64,000 bases of DNA from Ruegeria atlantica (GCA_013032095.1 WQBJ01000017.1:1-64000); one strand, 5' to 3'. Positions 36,850 through 46,672 are shown, counted from the first letter of the stretch. Numbers and translations are program-made. The notes: generated from the letters alone by a model not told the origin.

Positions 36850-38010
36850 TTATGCGCCAAGGGGACGCAGAAGATCGCGGCTTATGATGTGACGTTGAAT
36901 CTCGCTGGTTCCGTCCCAGATGCGCTCGACCCGTGCATCGCGCCAGAACCGCTCGATCGGGAAGTCATCCATCAAGCCCATGCCACCGAAGATTTGCAGC
37001 GTAGTATCCGTAACCCGCGCCAGTACTTCCGAAGCATAGAGCTTGGCCGAGGCGATTTCCCGGTTCGAAGGCAGGTTCTGATCCAAACGCCACGCGGCGG
37101 AGAGGGTCAGCCAGTCAGCCGCGTCGATTTCGGTGATCATGTCGGCGATCTGGAAGCCAATGCCTTGGAACTTGCCGATGGGCTGACCGAACTGCTTGCG
37201 CTGGGCTGCGTAGTTCAGCGCGTAGTCAAAGCAGCGCCGTGCCCGGCCAACCGAGAAAGCCGCAACCGTCAGGCGGGTGGCATAGAGCCATTCGTTCATC
37301 ACGGCAAAGCCGCCATCAACCTCTCCCAGAACCTGTGCGCCGGGCAGGCGGCAGTTGTCGAAATACAGGATGTAGTTCTTGTAGCCTTTGTGGCTGACCG
37401 AGTTGTAGCCTTCCTTGACTTCGAAACCCGGGGTGCCGCGATCCACCAAGAAGGTGGTGATGCGCTTTTTGGGGCCTTTCGGGGTTTCGTCCACGCCGGT
37501 AGCAATGAAGACGATGAAGAAATCCGCGTGCTCCGCGCCTGAGATGAAATGTTTAGAGCCGTTGACGACCCAGTCGCCGCCTTCCCGTACGGCCTGGCAT
37601 TTCATACCCCTCACATCTGAACCGGCATCAGGTTCTGTCATGGCCAGCGCGTCCATTTTCTCACCACGCACCGCGGGTAGCAGGTAGCGTTCGCGCTGCT
37701 CGTCATTGCAGGCCATCAGGATGTTCTGTGGGCGGCCAAAGAAATGGGTCAAGGCCATGGAGCCTCGGCCCAACTCGCGTTCGACCAGCGTGAAATCGAG
37801 ATGTGAAAGGCCGGCCCCGCCGACTTCCTCGGGGAAGTTGCAGGCATAAAAGCCCAGATCAATGCACTTCTGTTTGATCTCTTCGCCCAGTTCCAGCGGC
37901 ACAGTGCCACTACGTTCAACCTCTGCTTCGTGAGGGTAGATTTCGTTCTCGACAAAGCTGCGGACCGTTGAAACGATCATTTCCTGTTCTTCTGACAGAC
38001 CAAATTGCAT
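36850..38010 (-). CDS. Acyl-CoA dehydrogenase, first gene of the carnitine-type operon
   Basis: The 386-residue FAD enzyme has the standard acyl-CoA dehydrogenase layout: an N-terminal helical domain, ALAMTEPDAGSDVRGMKCQAVREGGDWVVNGSKHFISGA in the middle (quoted here only as the site of flavin binding near residues 130-165), and the C-terminal QIFGGMGLMDDFPIERFWRDARVERIWDGTSEI region, where Glu in the GTSE segment is the usual catalytic base. Length equals short-chain members and E. coli CaiA (380). It could oxidise gamma-butyrobetainyl-CoA to crotonobetainyl-CoA. It is divergent from a GlxA/CdhR-type regulator and leads the minus-strand operon. Confidence 0.9.
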   Translation of the reverse strand: MQFGLSEEQEMIVSTVRSFVENEIYPHEAEVERSGTVPLELGEEIKQKCIDLGFYACNFPEEVGGAGLSHLDFTLVERELGRGSMALTHFFGRPQNILMACNDEQRERYLLPAVRGEKMDALAMTEPDAGSDVRGMKCQAVREGGDWVVNGSKHFISGAEHADFFIVFIATGVDETPKGPKKRITTFLVDRGTPGFEVKEGYNSVSHKGYKNYILYFDNCRLPGAQVLGEVDGGFAVMNEWLYATRLTVAAFSVGRARRCFDYALNYAAQRKQFGQPIGKFQGIGFQIADMITEIDAADWLTLSAAWRLDQNLPSNREIASAKLYASEVLARVTDTTLQIFGGMGLMDDFPIERFWRDARVERIWDGTSEIQRHIISRDLLRPLGA

Positions 38011-38067
38011 GGCGTGCGTTCCCTAGATGGTGGTTGACGAATGAAACGCCACAAGTCAGGTTCACGG

Positions 38068-38095
38068 CATGCAGATTTAGTCGTTTGTCATGCAG
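38068..38095. promoter_or_regulatory. AraC-type direct repeat between dehydrogenase and regulator
   Basis: CATGCAG occurs at 38068-38074 and again at 38089-38095, 21 bp apart (two helical turns), in the 97-bp divergent gap. AraC-family dimers commonly bind such direct repeats. The second copy ends 12 nt before the regulator start, so it may also mediate autoregulation. Confidence 0.5.
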
Positions 38096-38107
38096 TGATA
38101 GAAAAAA

Positions 38108-39031
38108 TTGACGCGTCGCTATAACATCTTGCTGTTTGATGGGTTCTCAAACCATTGCCTCGCCAACATGGTCGAGCCGCTGCGGGCAGCAAATACACTG
38201 TCGCGGCAGACCCTGTATGCGTGGCGATTCTATTCGTTGGATGGAGAGGCCGTTCAAAGTTCCAGCGGTTTGGTTGTCACACCTCATGACGCTCTGAACG
38301 ATCAGAGCGGGGACGTTCTGATTGTCATGCCATCTTATGGGTATCTCAAGTTGGACAACCGCGCGACCATTCGTGCTCTGTTGACGGCCGCACGGAACCA
38401 CGGACGACTAGCGGGGTTAGACACCGGCAGTTGGTTGTTGGCCCGAGCTGGTTTGTTGGACAATCACCGCGCAACGATCCACTGGGACGAGCTGTCTCGA
38501 TTTGAAGAAGCCTTTCCATCTGTTGATGCCGTGCAGGAACGTTTTGTCATTGATGGCAATAGGTTAACATGCTCAGGGGCAATGGCGGCTTTTGATCTAG
38601 CTTCTGCTCTTATTCGACATGACCACGGCCCGCTTCTGTCGATGGAGGTTGCCCATCTGCTGATGAGTCGTGGCGCGGCGGATCCATACGCTTTGCCTTT
38701 GAAATCAGAGGATACGTTGGTCAACCGCGCGTTGGCCGTAATGCAGGGGAATCTTGAAGCCCCGCTCCCAATCAAGGACGTCGCCCGAAAAATCGGTTGT
38801 TCGCAAAAAAAGCTCGAAACGCGAGTTCAGGCCGAGCTGCGCACCACGCCACAAGCGCTATATCGGCGTCTGCGGTTGAGTCTGGCACGAAAATTGGCGG
38901 AAGAGACGGAGCAATCCATCGCGGAAATTGCCAGTCGTTGCGGTTACGAAAATGCCAGTGCGATGACCCGGGCGTTCAAAGCCGAATTCGGAAGGACCCC
39001 AACTGCGTTCCGCAGCGGGGTCCCGAAATAG
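38108..39031 (+). CDS. GlxA/CdhR-type AraC-family regulator
   Basis: The 307-residue protein joins an N-terminal DJ-1/PfpI-like amidotransferase-fold sensor (about 1-185, starting YNILLFDGFSNHCLANMVEPLRAANTL) to a C-terminal AraC helix-turn-helix pair (about 205-305, including IKDVARKIGCSQKKLETRV and SIAEIASRCGYENASAMTRAFKAEFGRTPTAFR, read as two helices sets). The nucleophile-elbow cysteine of true amidases is absent, as usual in regulators. Relatives such as CdhR and GbdR respond to carnitine and glycine betaine, which fits the divergent CaiD-containing operon. The start is TTG at 38108, since no ATG or GTG gives the family's N terminus. Activation by a quaternary amine is inferred. Confidence 0.88.
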   Translation: MTRRYNILLFDGFSNHCLANMVEPLRAANTLSRQTLYAWRFYSLDGEAVQSSSGLVVTPHDALNDQSGDVLIVMPSYGYLKLDNRATIRALLTAARNHGRLAGLDTGSWLLARAGLLDNHRATIHWDELSRFEEAFPSVDAVQERFVIDGNRLTCSGAMAAFDLASALIRHDHGPLLSMEVAHLLMSRGAADPYALPLKSEDTLVNRALAVMQGNLEAPLPIKDVARKIGCSQKKLETRVQAELRTTPQALYRRLRLSLARKLAEETEQSIAEIASRCGYENASAMTRAFKAEFGRTPTAFRSGVPK

Positions 39032-39069
39032 TTTGGATTGTTTTGCCAGAGTCCTAGGTCGACCTCGGA

Positions 39070-39327
39070 TCAGACGGTTGCACCCTTGATACGGATCACC
39101 GAACCCAACGTGCCTGCGCACAATCCGATGACCACGGAAATCAAAAGATCTGACGTTTGGACATTGGCAAAACTCCAATGGGCGAAGATCACCGTCTCGA
39201 ACACGCCGACCACCGCACCCATCAAGCCGCCCAGCCAGAGGCGGCGGGTCATCATTCCGAGTGCAAGGCCCAGAATGCCCGGAAGGCTGATGATGTTGGC
39301 TCCGATTGTTCCCAGAAATTCCAGCAT
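39070..39327 (-). CDS. Small membrane protein after the nap operon
   Basis: The 85-residue protein is very hydrophobic, with three likely helices (IISLPGILGLALGMM, WLGGLMGAVVGVFETVIFA, LLISVVIGLCAGTLGSVI) and glycine-rich packing motifs. It begins 13 nt after the napC stop on the same strand, with GAGGGGCAAG before its ATG, so it is probably the last gene of the nap transcript. I do not recognise it as NapE or another named Nap component. It resembles small channel- or scaffold-like membrane proteins only in general character. No function is assigned. Confidence 0.65.
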   Translation of the reverse strand: MLEFLGTIGANIISLPGILGLALGMMTRRLWLGGLMGAVVGVFETVIFAHWSFANVQTSDLLISVVIGLCAGTLGSVIRIKGATV

Positions 39328-39340
39328 ATCTTGCCCCTCT

Positions 39341-40042
39341 TTAATCCGCGCTGTTGGTCAGGAATGACCGGATTTCTTCACTGCCATCCGCCACCTGCTG
39401 ATGCAGTGTGCCCGAGGGTTCGCCAGCCAGTTCTTCAGTAATTTCCTGATAGGTTTCAAGGTAATCGGGCGGCAGGGTGTGTGCGATGCCCTGGTGGCAG
39501 TCGATGCAGGTCATGTTGTTGTCGATGGCGCGTTGGTGTTCAGACGCGGCACGGGTTTCCTGGATGGTAAAGTCCATGTAGTCGAAGTTGTGACAGTTGC
39601 GGCATTCGCGGCTGTCCGACGCCTTCATCTTTTTCCAGACGGCCGAGGCCATGCTTAGCCGGTGCTCTTCGTATTTCTCGGGCGTGCTAATGGTACCGGC
39701 TAGTTCGTGGTAGACGTCCTTGACCGCCATGATCTTGGCCTTGATCTTGTGGTTCCACTCATGCGGCACGTGGCAATCGGAACAGATCGCGCGCACGCCA
39801 GAGTGGTTGTTGTAGTGGATCGTCTCGCGATATTCACCCAGATTTGTTTCCATCGTGTGGCACGAGGTACAGAATTCCTCGGTGTTGGTCAGTTCCAGCG
39901 TCCAGTGGAACCCACCCCAGAACAGGATTCCAGCCAGAAACCCGGCCAGTACCAGAAAGCCGGAACTGAACAAAACGGTCGGTGTCCAGATTGCATTCCA
40001 GATGCGGCCTATCAATCCGCGTTTTTCGGGGGAGTCTGCCAT
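39341..40042 (-). CDS. napC: Tetrahaem quinol dehydrogenase NapC
   Basis: The protein is 233 residues from the ATG at 40042, which has AAAGGAGC just upstream. A single N-terminal helix (LFSSGFLVLAGFLAGILFWGG) anchors it in the inner membrane. Four CXXCH haem sites follow: CTSCH, CSDCH, CRNCH and CIDCH, with spacing typical of the NapC/NirT family. It oxidises quinol and passes electrons to NapB and then NapA in the periplasm. It lies 29 nt after napB in a napFDAGHBC order. Assignment is unambiguous. Confidence 0.95.
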   Translation of the reverse strand: MADSPEKRGLIGRIWNAIWTPTVLFSSGFLVLAGFLAGILFWGGFHWTLELTNTEEFCTSCHTMETNLGEYRETIHYNNHSGVRAICSDCHVPHEWNHKIKAKIMAVKDVYHELAGTISTPEKYEEHRLSMASAVWKKMKASDSRECRNCHNFDYMDFTIQETRAASEHQRAIDNNMTCIDCHQGIAHTLPPDYLETYQEITEELAGEPSGTLHQQVADGSEEIRSFLTNSAD

Positions 40043-40071
40043 CTTGGTGCTCCTTTCAGACAAGCGTCGGA

Positions 40072-40509
40072 TTATTTGTTGGACGAGGGTTCAAAAACGT
40101 TGTCTACCAACGCTGGCGCATCTGCCTGAGGTACGTGGCACTGGTTGCAGAAATAGCGAGTGCCTGCGATGTGATCCAGTTCGTTGCCGTCGCGGTCCAG
40201 ATAGTGGGTCATCGAAAGAGTCGGTGCGTTGCGTTCCCCGGCCTTGGTCCAGTCATGGCAGGACAGGCACTGGTTGGTGCGGACGTCAATCTGGTACTGC
40301 TCGACCGAGTGCGGGATCAGTGGCGGTTGTTGGCGATAGTTGCGCTGCATGCGGCCTTCGACATCCTTGTGGATCTGATGCAACGGTATTGGTTCATCCA
40401 CATCGGCACCACGTAAGGTTTCCACTTGGGCTGACTGGGCAAGGGCGAACCCGCTCAGGAGCAAAACGGGGATTAGGGCAATTCCGCCTGTCACGATTGA
40501 TTTTTTCAT
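40072..40509 (-). CDS. napB: Dihaem cytochrome c subunit NapB of periplasmic nitrate reductase
   Basis: The 145-residue periplasmic electron-transfer subunit begins with a signal peptide (KKSIVTGGIALIPVLLLSGFALAQS). Two haem sites, CLSCH and CNQCH, lie near residues 78 and 117, and the conserved IPHSVEQYQIDVRTNQC stretch precedes the first. It receives electrons from NapC and hands them to the NapA 4Fe-4S cluster. GGGAG lies before its start. It lies between napH and napC as expected. Confidence 0.95.
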   Translation of the reverse strand: MKKSIVTGGIALIPVLLLSGFALAQSAQVETLRGADVDEPIPLHQIHKDVEGRMQRNYRQQPPLIPHSVEQYQIDVRTNQCLSCHDWTKAGERNAPTLSMTHYLDRDGNELDHIAGTRYFCNQCHVPQADAPALVDNVFEPSSNK

Positions 40510-40521
40510 CTTGGCACTCCC

Positions 40522-41439
40522 TTAGATAGGTCTGGCTGCGCGCGCATCGGGCGCGGGAACTGGATCGGAAGGTGCGGCGACATGGTCGTCGAACCGGTGA
40601 GTAAAGTTGAAGACGTCAACCGCGCAGACATCGATGCAGCGGCCGCAATTGGTGCAGTCCGGGGACAGGATCAGAGGTGTCGTGCCCGGCTTCCCTTTTA
40701 GAGCAGGGGAAATGATCTGGTTTTCGGGGCAAACCGCATAGCAATCCATGCAGTCATCACAGGCCGCGCGGTTTGTGGCGCTGACGCGTAGCAGACTTTT
40801 GCTGCCGATCAGGCCGTAAAAAGCGCCGACCGGACAGATATGTCCGCACCAGCCATGGCGCGAGACAAACAGGTCAAAGACAAAAATCCCAGCGATCATG
40901 GCCCAAACAAAACCTGCGCCGAAGATCAGCCCCCGGTGCAGCATGGTGATCGGGTTCACCAACTCCCACGCGATCACGCCCGTCAGAGCGGAGACGATCA
41001 GAACGGTGGCCAGTACCCACAGGCGGGTGCTGCGTTTCGGCTGCCAGCCTTTCGGCAGGTCCAGCTTGCGGTGCAGCCAGTTGGCGGCGTCAGTCACCGG
41101 GTTGATCGGGCAGACCCATGAGCAATAGACCCGGCCTCCGATCAGCGCATAGGCGACCAGAACGATCAGCCCGCCGATCAGAGCGGTCAGTTCGGGCCAG
41201 TGTCCGGCAACTATGCTTTGCAGCAGGATCAAGGGGTCAGTCAGTGGCAATACACCGAGGGTCAGCGAACCGGCCAAAGTGCCTTGCACGACCCAGACGC
41301 CGAACCACGGGCCCAGCAGAAACAGGGCCAGAAAGAACAGCTGGCTGGTGCGGCGCAGCAGCAAAAAGCGGTGCGCGCCGATCCAGCCTTTGACTTGGAT
41401 CGCCTCTTGGCCGACGGGGAGGTGCGTGCGTGCGCTCAT
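40522..41439 (-). CDS. napH: Membrane ferredoxin-type quinol dehydrogenase NapH
   Basis: The 305-residue integral membrane protein has about four helices and a cytoplasmic C-terminal ferredoxin region with two 4Fe-4S motifs: [12 protein letters not shown] and [15 protein letters not shown] further [13 protein letters not shown] pair ([10 protein letters not shown] near residue 108 and GHICPVGAF near 200) is typical of NapH. With NapG it forms an alternative quinol oxidation route to NapA. It overlaps napG by 4 nt. Confidence 0.93.
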   Translation of the reverse strand: MSARTHLPVGQEAIQVKGWIGAHRFLLLRRTSQLFFLALFLLGPWFGVWVVQGTLAGSLTLGVLPLTDPLILLQSIVAGHWPELTALIGGLIVLVAYALIGGRVYCSWVCPINPVTDAANWLHRKLDLPKGWQPKRSTRLWVLATVLIVSALTGVIAWELVNPITMLHRGLIFGAGFVWAMIAGIFVFDLFVSRHGWCGHICPVGAFYGLIGSKSLLRVSATNRAACDDCMDCYAVCPENQIISPALKGKPGTTPLILSPDCTNCGRCIDVCAVDVFNFTHRFDDHVAAPSDPVPAPDARAARPI

Positions 41440-42254
41440 TGTCCCACCCCCGGCAAGTCATAAGACGGGGTAAAGCCACCCGGAGTGGTCAGATTGTCGG
41501 TGCCAGGCCCTGGCAGACGGTCGGGCAGGTCGATGATGCCTTCGACCAGAGGGCCGCCATGCGCCTCTTTTTCTTCCCAGCCTTTGCGGTAGTGATCTGC
41601 GCTGCTGCCGCGAGCCAGACGGGCTGGCAGGACCTTGATAGCGGCTTCGGGCAGAACACAGCTTTTCTCGCACATGCCGCAACCGGTGCAACGATCGGCA
41701 TGCACGGTCGGAATGAACATCGCATGGTGACCGGAGCGGTCGTTATGTGCGGTTTCCAGCGTGATGGCCTCGTCGATGACGGGGCAGACACGGTAACAGA
41801 CGTCGCAACGCAGGCCGAGGAAGTTCAGGCAATTTTCTTGATCGACCAGAACCGCAACGCCCATTTTCGCATCGTCGATATTGTCCAGCCCCGGGTCCAG
41901 CGCACCGGTGGGGCAGGCGGCGACGCAGGGAATGTCGTCACACATCTCACAGGGCACATCGCGCGCCGTGAAATAGGGTGTGCCGGTGGCGACGGCATCC
42001 ACCCCAAGTTCAGCTAGTTTCAACGTATCGTAAGGACAGTCCCTTACACAAAGTCCGCAGCGAATGCAGGCGGACAGGAATGCCTCCTCCGGCAACGCAC
42101 CTGGCGGGCGCAATGCCTCGGCCGGCAGCGCGCGGGCATCGCGGGCCAACCAGGCCAGCAATGACCCGGCGACCACGCAGCCGCCTGCCGCGCGCGCTGA
42201 GTCCTGCAGGAATCGGCGCCGTTGCGGCGAGAGAGGAGTACCGGTCAGGGACAT
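41436..42254 (-). CDS. napG: Periplasmic ferredoxin-type protein NapG
   Basis: The 272-residue protein has a Tat-type signal ([15 protein letters not shown] near residues 10-25) and four 4Fe-4S clusters: [16 protein letters not shown]...[15 protein letters not shown] and [14 protein letters not shown]. It is exported folded and works with membrane NapH to move electrons from quinol to NapA. It starts 27 nt after the napA stop and overlaps napH by 4 nt. Confidence 0.93.
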   Translation of the reverse strand: MSLTGTPLSPQRRRFLQDSARAAGGCVVAGSLLAWLARDARALPAEALRPPGALPEEAFLSACIRCGLCVRDCPYDTLKLAELGVDAVATGTPYFTARDVPCEMCDDIPCVAACPTGALDPGLDNIDDAKMGVAVLVDQENCLNFLGLRCDVCYRVCPVIDEAITLETAHNDRSGHHAMFIPTVHADRCTGCGMCEKSCVLPEAAIKVLPARLARGSSADHYRKGWEEKEAHGGPLVEGIIDLPDRLPGPGTDNLTTPGGFTPSYDLPGVGQ

Positions 42255-42281
42255 GGGGACTACCTTTGCGATCCTTCCCGG

Positions 42282-44774
42282 TTACGCGCGTTCTACCTTA
42301 CACGCGCATTTCTTGAAGTCGGTCTCTTTCGACAGCGGGCAGGTCGCGTCCAGCGTCAGCTTGTTGGTCAGCTGATGCTCGTCGAACCATGGCATGAAGA
42401 CCAGACCGCGCGGCACCTTGTTGCGTCCGCGGGTTTCGACGCGGCTGGTGACTTCGCCACGACGGGTCGAGAGAATGATCTCCTGACCACGACGCAGTCC
42501 CCGGTCCTTGGCGTCCTGCGGATGCATATAGACGACGGCGTTCGGATAAGCGCGGTGCAGCTCCGGTACACGGCGGGTCATCGAACCGGAGTGCCAGTGT
42601 TCCAGCACACGACCGGTGGAGAGCCACAGATCGTATTCTTCATCCGGCTCCTCAGCGGCGGGTTCGTAAGGCGCAAAGATGATATTGGCCTTGCCGTCCT
42701 TCTTGCCATAGAATTTGACGCCCGCGCCTTCGGGCACATAGGGGTCATAGCCTTCACGGAAGCGATAGAGCGTTTCCTTGCCGTCCACGACGGGCCAGCG
42801 CATACCGCGTGCCTCGTGGTACATTTCGAATGGTGCGAGGTCGTGCGCGTGACCGCGTCCAAATTCGGCGTATTCCTCGAACAGGCCTTTCTGAACGTAA
42901 TAGCCGAAATGCTCGGCATCGTCGTTGTCGAAACCTTCCGCAGTCTCGGACAGCGGGAATTTGTCGACCTGGCCGTTGGCATAGAGCACGTCATACATGG
43001 TCTTGCCGCGATGCTCAGGCATTTTGGCCAGCAGCTCTTCGTCCCAGACCTCTTCGACGGTGAAGCGCTTCGAGAATTCCATCAGCTGCCACAGGTCCGA
43101 TTTAGCCTCGCCTGGGGCCTTCACCTGCTGACGCCAGAACTGGGTGCGGCGTTCCGCGTTGCCATAGGCACCTTCCTTTTCAACCCACATGGCGGTGGGC
43201 AGGATCAGGTCGGCTGAAACGGCCGTGACTGTTGGATAGGGATCAGAGACGGTGATGAAGTTCTCAGGGTTGCGATAGCCGGGATAGCCTTCCTCGTTGA
43301 TGTTCGGTGCGGCTTGCATGTTGTTGTTGCACTGCACCCAATAGGCGTTCAGATCACCATCTTTCAGCTTGCGGTGCTGCAACACGGCGTGGAAGCCGGG
43401 TTTTGCGGGAATGGTGCCTGCGGGGATTTTCCACGCGGTTTCGCAGATTTCACGATGCTTGTCGTTTGCCACCACCATGTCGGCAGGCAGACGGTGGGCA
43501 AAGGTGCCGACCTCGCGCGCCGTACCACAGGCCGAAGGCTGACCGGTTAGCGAGAAGGGCGAGTTGCCCGGCTCGGAAATCTTACCGACCAGCAGGTGAA
43601 CGTTATACATCAACGAGTTCACCCACGATCCGCGGGTGTGCTGGTTGAAGCCCATCGTCCACAAGCTCATGACCTTGCGGTTAGGATCGGCATATTGCTT
43701 GGCCAGTTTTTCCAGCTTATCGGCGGGAACACCCGAAAGTTCTGCAGTGTATTCTAGCGTGTAAGGTGCAACGGCTTCGGCGTATTCCTCGAAGCTGATC
43801 GGCTCCATCTTGCCTGAGTTCGGGTTTTCGGCCTCTTGCTGCAGCGGATTGTTGTCGCGCAGGCCATAGCCGATATCGGTTGCAGTTTTGGTGATGTTGA
43901 CGTGGTTTTTGACGAACTCTTCGTTCACTGCGCCAGTCTGGATGATGTAGTTGGCGATATAGTTCAGGATCGCCAAGTCGGTCTGCGGTTCGAAAACCAT
44001 GCCATTGTCGGCCAGTTCGAACGAGCGGTGTTCGAATGTCGACAACACATGTACCTCGCAACCCGGCTTGGTCAGGCGGGTGTCTGTGAGGCGCGACCAC
44101 AGGATCGGGTGCATCTCGGCCATGTTCGAGCCCCACAGCACGAAGGTGTCCGCGTGCTCGAGGTCGTCATAGCAGCCCATCGGTTCATCAATGCCGAAGG
44201 TACGGATAAAGCCCACCACGGCCGAAGCCATGCAGTGGCGTGCGTTGGGGTCAATGTTGTTCGACCGGAACCCGGCCTTCATCAACTTGGACGCCGCATA
44301 ACCTTCCCAGACAGTCCACTGGCCGGAACCGAACATGCCGACGCTGGTCGGGCCTTTCTTGGCGAGAGCCTCTTTCCACTTTTCCGCCATGACGTCGAAG
44401 GCTTCGTCCCAGCTTACCGGTTCGAATTCACCGTTCTTGTCATAGACGCCATTCGACTTCCGCAGCAGCGGCGTGGTCAGGCGGTCCCGGCCGTACATGA
44501 TCTTGGACAGGAAATAGCCCTTGATGCAGTTTAGGCCGCGGTTCACTGGCGCGTCCGGGTCACCCTGTGTGGCGACGACGCGGCCGTCCTTAGTACCTAC
44601 CAGTACCGAGCAACCGGTGCCGCAAAACCGGCAGGCTGCTTTGTCCCAGCGGATGTCGGGGGCGCCGGCCTGTGCATTGGCCTGACCGGTGGCCAGAGGG
44701 ATGCCTGCGGCTGACGCGGTTGCAGCGGCCGCTGAGGCCTTGAGAAATGTCCGGCGAGATTCTGATGTAGTCAT
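42282..44774 (-). CDS. napA: Periplasmic nitrate reductase catalytic subunit NapA
   Basis: The 830-residue molybdopterin enzyme reduces nitrate to nitrite in the periplasm. The Tat signal has [19 protein letters not shown]. The 4Fe-4S motif begins [17 protein letters not shown] and closes with the [11 protein letters not shown] cysteine. Mo is coordinated by Cys181 within [13 protein letters not shown]. The C-terminal molybdopterin-binding domain ends with [16 protein letters not shown], typical of NapA. It overlaps napD, whose product binds the Tat signal during maturation. Complete and without frameshifts. Confidence 0.96.
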   Translation of the reverse strand: MTTSESRRTFLKASAAAATASAAGIPLATGQANAQAGAPDIRWDKAACRFCGTGCSVLVGTKDGRVVATQGDPDAPVNRGLNCIKGYFLSKIMYGRDRLTTPLLRKSNGVYDKNGEFEPVSWDEAFDVMAEKWKEALAKKGPTSVGMFGSGQWTVWEGYAASKLMKAGFRSNNIDPNARHCMASAVVGFIRTFGIDEPMGCYDDLEHADTFVLWGSNMAEMHPILWSRLTDTRLTKPGCEVHVLSTFEHRSFELADNGMVFEPQTDLAILNYIANYIIQTGAVNEEFVKNHVNITKTATDIGYGLRDNNPLQQEAENPNSGKMEPISFEEYAEAVAPYTLEYTAELSGVPADKLEKLAKQYADPNRKVMSLWTMGFNQHTRGSWVNSLMYNVHLLVGKISEPGNSPFSLTGQPSACGTAREVGTFAHRLPADMVVANDKHREICETAWKIPAGTIPAKPGFHAVLQHRKLKDGDLNAYWVQCNNNMQAAPNINEEGYPGYRNPENFITVSDPYPTVTAVSADLILPTAMWVEKEGAYGNAERRTQFWRQQVKAPGEAKSDLWQLMEFSKRFTVEEVWDEELLAKMPEHRGKTMYDVLYANGQVDKFPLSETAEGFDNDDAEHFGYYVQKGLFEEYAEFGRGHAHDLAPFEMYHEARGMRWPVVDGKETLYRFREGYDPYVPEGAGVKFYGKKDGKANIIFAPYEPAAEEPDEEYDLWLSTGRVLEHWHSGSMTRRVPELHRAYPNAVVYMHPQDAKDRGLRRGQEIILSTRRGEVTSRVETRGRNKVPRGLVFMPWFDEHQLTNKLTLDATCPLSKETDFKKCACKVERA

Positions 44775-45064
44775 AGCGTGAGCCTCCGGCTGGTGGTTTG
44801 GCTTAGGGCATCGGGATGCGGAGTGCTTTCCGCGAGATCCTCGAAATGGTGATAAGTCAGCGTCAATGAGATCACTCCGGGGATCTGGTGCAGATCCATG
44901 ATGATCTCTGACGCAAGGCGATCGGATGTGTCTTCGACGACGACCACGAAACGGCCGTCTTCGGCCTGGGCATGAATTTCAACGCCCGGTGTGCTGCGCA
45001 TCGCTTGCGCTGCGGCCTCGGCCTGATCGGGGGCGACATGTATAAGGCAACCGCAGATATTCAT
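44771..45064 (-). CDS. napD: NapA maturation chaperone NapD
   Basis: The 97-residue cytoplasmic protein has the NapD fold, with [21 protein letters not shown] at the start and a central VVVEDTSD segment. It binds the NapA Tat signal peptide until the cofactor is inserted. It lies between napF and napA with 4-nt overlaps on both sides. Short length and context make the call secure. Confidence 0.92.
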   Translation of the reverse strand: MNICGCLIHVAPDQAEAAAQAMRSTPGVEIHAQAEDGRFVVVVEDTSDRLASEIIMDLHQIPGVISLTLTYHHFEDLAESTPHPDALSQTTSRRLTL

Positions 45065-45576
45065 TGTATCGCTTCCGTTTGAGGGATGGGTTGGCGTTCA
45101 AGCGCGATAGCGTCGACCGGGCAGAGCGCCACGCAGGACCCGCATCCGTTACAGGTGTCAACGTCCAGCGAAGGCGCGGCCCGCCCTCCCAATTGCAGGC
45201 GGAAACGGATGGCGTTCTGCTCGCAATTGTCCTGACAGACCCGGCAGCTCACACCGTTCATGGACAGACATGAATCTTCGCGAAGCTCGGCTCGCCACGG
45301 CCAGCGCGCCAAATTTTCGATCTGCAAGGCGCCCGTGGGGCAGGCTTTGGCGCAATCGCCACAAAAGGTGCAGGGGTTATCACCAGGTTGGAAAACCGGG
45401 AACCCGTCCTGATCAAAGGCGATTACCGCTTCCGGGCATGCTGTGGCGCAATCGCCGCATTTGGTGCAGTGTTCCAGAAAGTCGACCATAGTCGAACCCG
45501 GAGGACGAGCAATGCTGCTGTCCTCACGGAACATTCTGGCGCTAAGAAACGCCCTTCGGCTGGTCAGTTGGCTCAT
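45061..45576 (-). CDS. napF: Ferredoxin-type protein NapF
   Basis: The 171-residue protein has a start resembling a twin-arginine stretch (TSRRAFLSARMF) but stays cytoplasmic in studied cases. Four 4Fe-4S motifs are visible: CTKCGDCATACPE, CTFCGDCAKACPT, CRVCQDNCEQNA and CNGCGSCVALCPV. NapF is thought to help assemble the iron-sulfur cluster of NapA. It is the first gene of the nap operon and has an FNR-like box 69 nt upstream. No napE precedes it. Confidence 0.93.
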   Translation of the reverse strand: MSQLTSRRAFLSARMFREDSSIARPPGSTMVDFLEHCTKCGDCATACPEAVIAFDQDGFPVFQPGDNPCTFCGDCAKACPTGALQIENLARWPWRAELREDSCLSMNGVSCRVCQDNCEQNAIRFRLQLGGRAAPSLDVDTCNGCGSCVALCPVDAIALERQPIPQTEAIQ

Positions 45577-45644
45577 AAGGCTAGACTGTTCGCGGTGATT
45601 CCCTTCGTAGGATAACCCAATAGACGTTTTGAACGTGATGCTTT

Positions 45645-45658
45645 TTGATGCAGATCAT
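45645..45658. promoter_or_regulatory. FNR/NnrR-type box upstream of napF
   Basis: TTGATGCAGATCAT matches the FNR-family dyad TTGAT-N4-ATCAA at nine of ten half-site positions. It lies 69 nt before the napF start and 238 nt before the divergent fabI-like start, so it most likely controls nap in response to low oxygen or nitric oxide. The rest of the 45577-45896 gap holds no gene. Confidence 0.6.
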
Positions 45659-45896
45659 TTTTTGAACGCTTTAATATCCGTCACTTGAAAAAACTTTCCG
45701 AAGCTCCTGAACCTGAACGTGAAGTGCCGGCTAAACTCGCGCGAAACAGCGGCAGTGGAAGCTCCGCACCCGTTTGTTTCGCCAGGGAAAACGCGAAGTT
45801 GTTACATTAAATCGCTATGCGGCATTGCAGCGTTGAAAATGAGTGTCATATTGAAACAAGATTTTCTGCAGCGCAGAAGGTGAAAAGGATCGGCGG

Positions 45897-46661
45897 ATGT
45901 TCAGCCTAGAGGGCACAAAAGCGGTTGTTTTAGGCGTCGCCAATGACCAATCCATAGCCTGGGGCATTGCCAAAGCGCTGCATGCGCAGGGTTCCGAAGT
46001 TGCGATCACATATCTGAACGAAAAGGCAGAACCGCATGTGCGGGCGCTGGCGGAACAGATCGACGCTCCGATCGTGATGCCGCTCAATGTCCTCGACCCG
46101 GATCAGCCCCGCGCATTGTTTGATGAAATCACCCGCCGGTGGGGGCGGTTGGACACGCTGGTGCATTCCATTGCCTTTGCCCCCAGCAAGGACCTGCATG
46201 GTCGAGTCATTGATACCTCGCCCGAAGGGTTCGGTCTGGCCATGGATATTTCGGTGCACTCGTTCTTACGTATGATCCACCTGGCTGAACCGCTTATGGA
46301 GCAAGGTGGAACCTGTATGACAGTGTCATTCCTTGGCTCGACAAGAGTTGTCGAGAACTACAACGTAATGGGTCCAGTCAAGGCTGCGTTGGAAGCGTCG
46401 GTACGGTACGCTGCGACCGAATTGGGGTCGAAACGCATCTCGGTTCATGCGCTGTCGCCTGGGCCGTTGAAGACTCGAGCGGCCTCTGGCCTGTCCGATT
46501 TCGATGCGCTTCTGGAAGATGCTGCAGCGCGGGCGCCAACTCATCACCTGGCAACAATCGAAGATGTCGGCGCCTACGCCGCATTCCTGGCCAGCCGCGA
46601 GGCCTTTAATGTCACCGGCGGCATTCACCTGATTGACGGCGGTTACAACATCGTCGGGTAG
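45897..46661 (+). CDS. FabI-like enoyl-[acyl-carrier-protein] reductase
   Basis: The 254-residue short-chain dehydrogenase-type protein is FabI-like: VVLGVANDQSIAWGIAKAL binds NAD(P)H with the FabI-specific ANDQSIAWG, SIAFAPSKDLHGRV follows, and the catalytic Tyr155 and Lys162 lie in YNVMGPVK with the FabI six-residue spacing. It would reduce the double bond of an enoyl thioester. AAAAGGA lies before the ATG. It is not in a fatty acid synthesis operon but leads a unit with a PHA-synthase-like protein, a MaoC-phosphotransacylase fusion and an acetate kinase. It is therefore probably a second, specialised FabI, and the natural acyl carrier (ACP or CoA) is open. Confidence 0.85.
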   Translation: MFSLEGTKAVVLGVANDQSIAWGIAKALHAQGSEVAITYLNEKAEPHVRALAEQIDAPIVMPLNVLDPDQPRALFDEITRRWGRLDTLVHSIAFAPSKDLHGRVIDTSPEGFGLAMDISVHSFLRMIHLAEPLMEQGGTCMTVSFLGSTRVVENYNVMGPVKAALEASVRYAATELGSKRISVHALSPGPLKTRAASGLSDFDALLEDAAARAPTHHLATIEDVGAYAAFLASREAFNVTGGIHLIDGGYNIVG

Positions 46662-46672
46662 AGGAGAGGCTC

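Noticed and set aside
45645..45658. FNR-like box as control of the FabI/DUF3141 unit
   Set aside because: It is 238 nt from that start but 69 nt from napF; control of the right-hand unit is possible but not supported by position.
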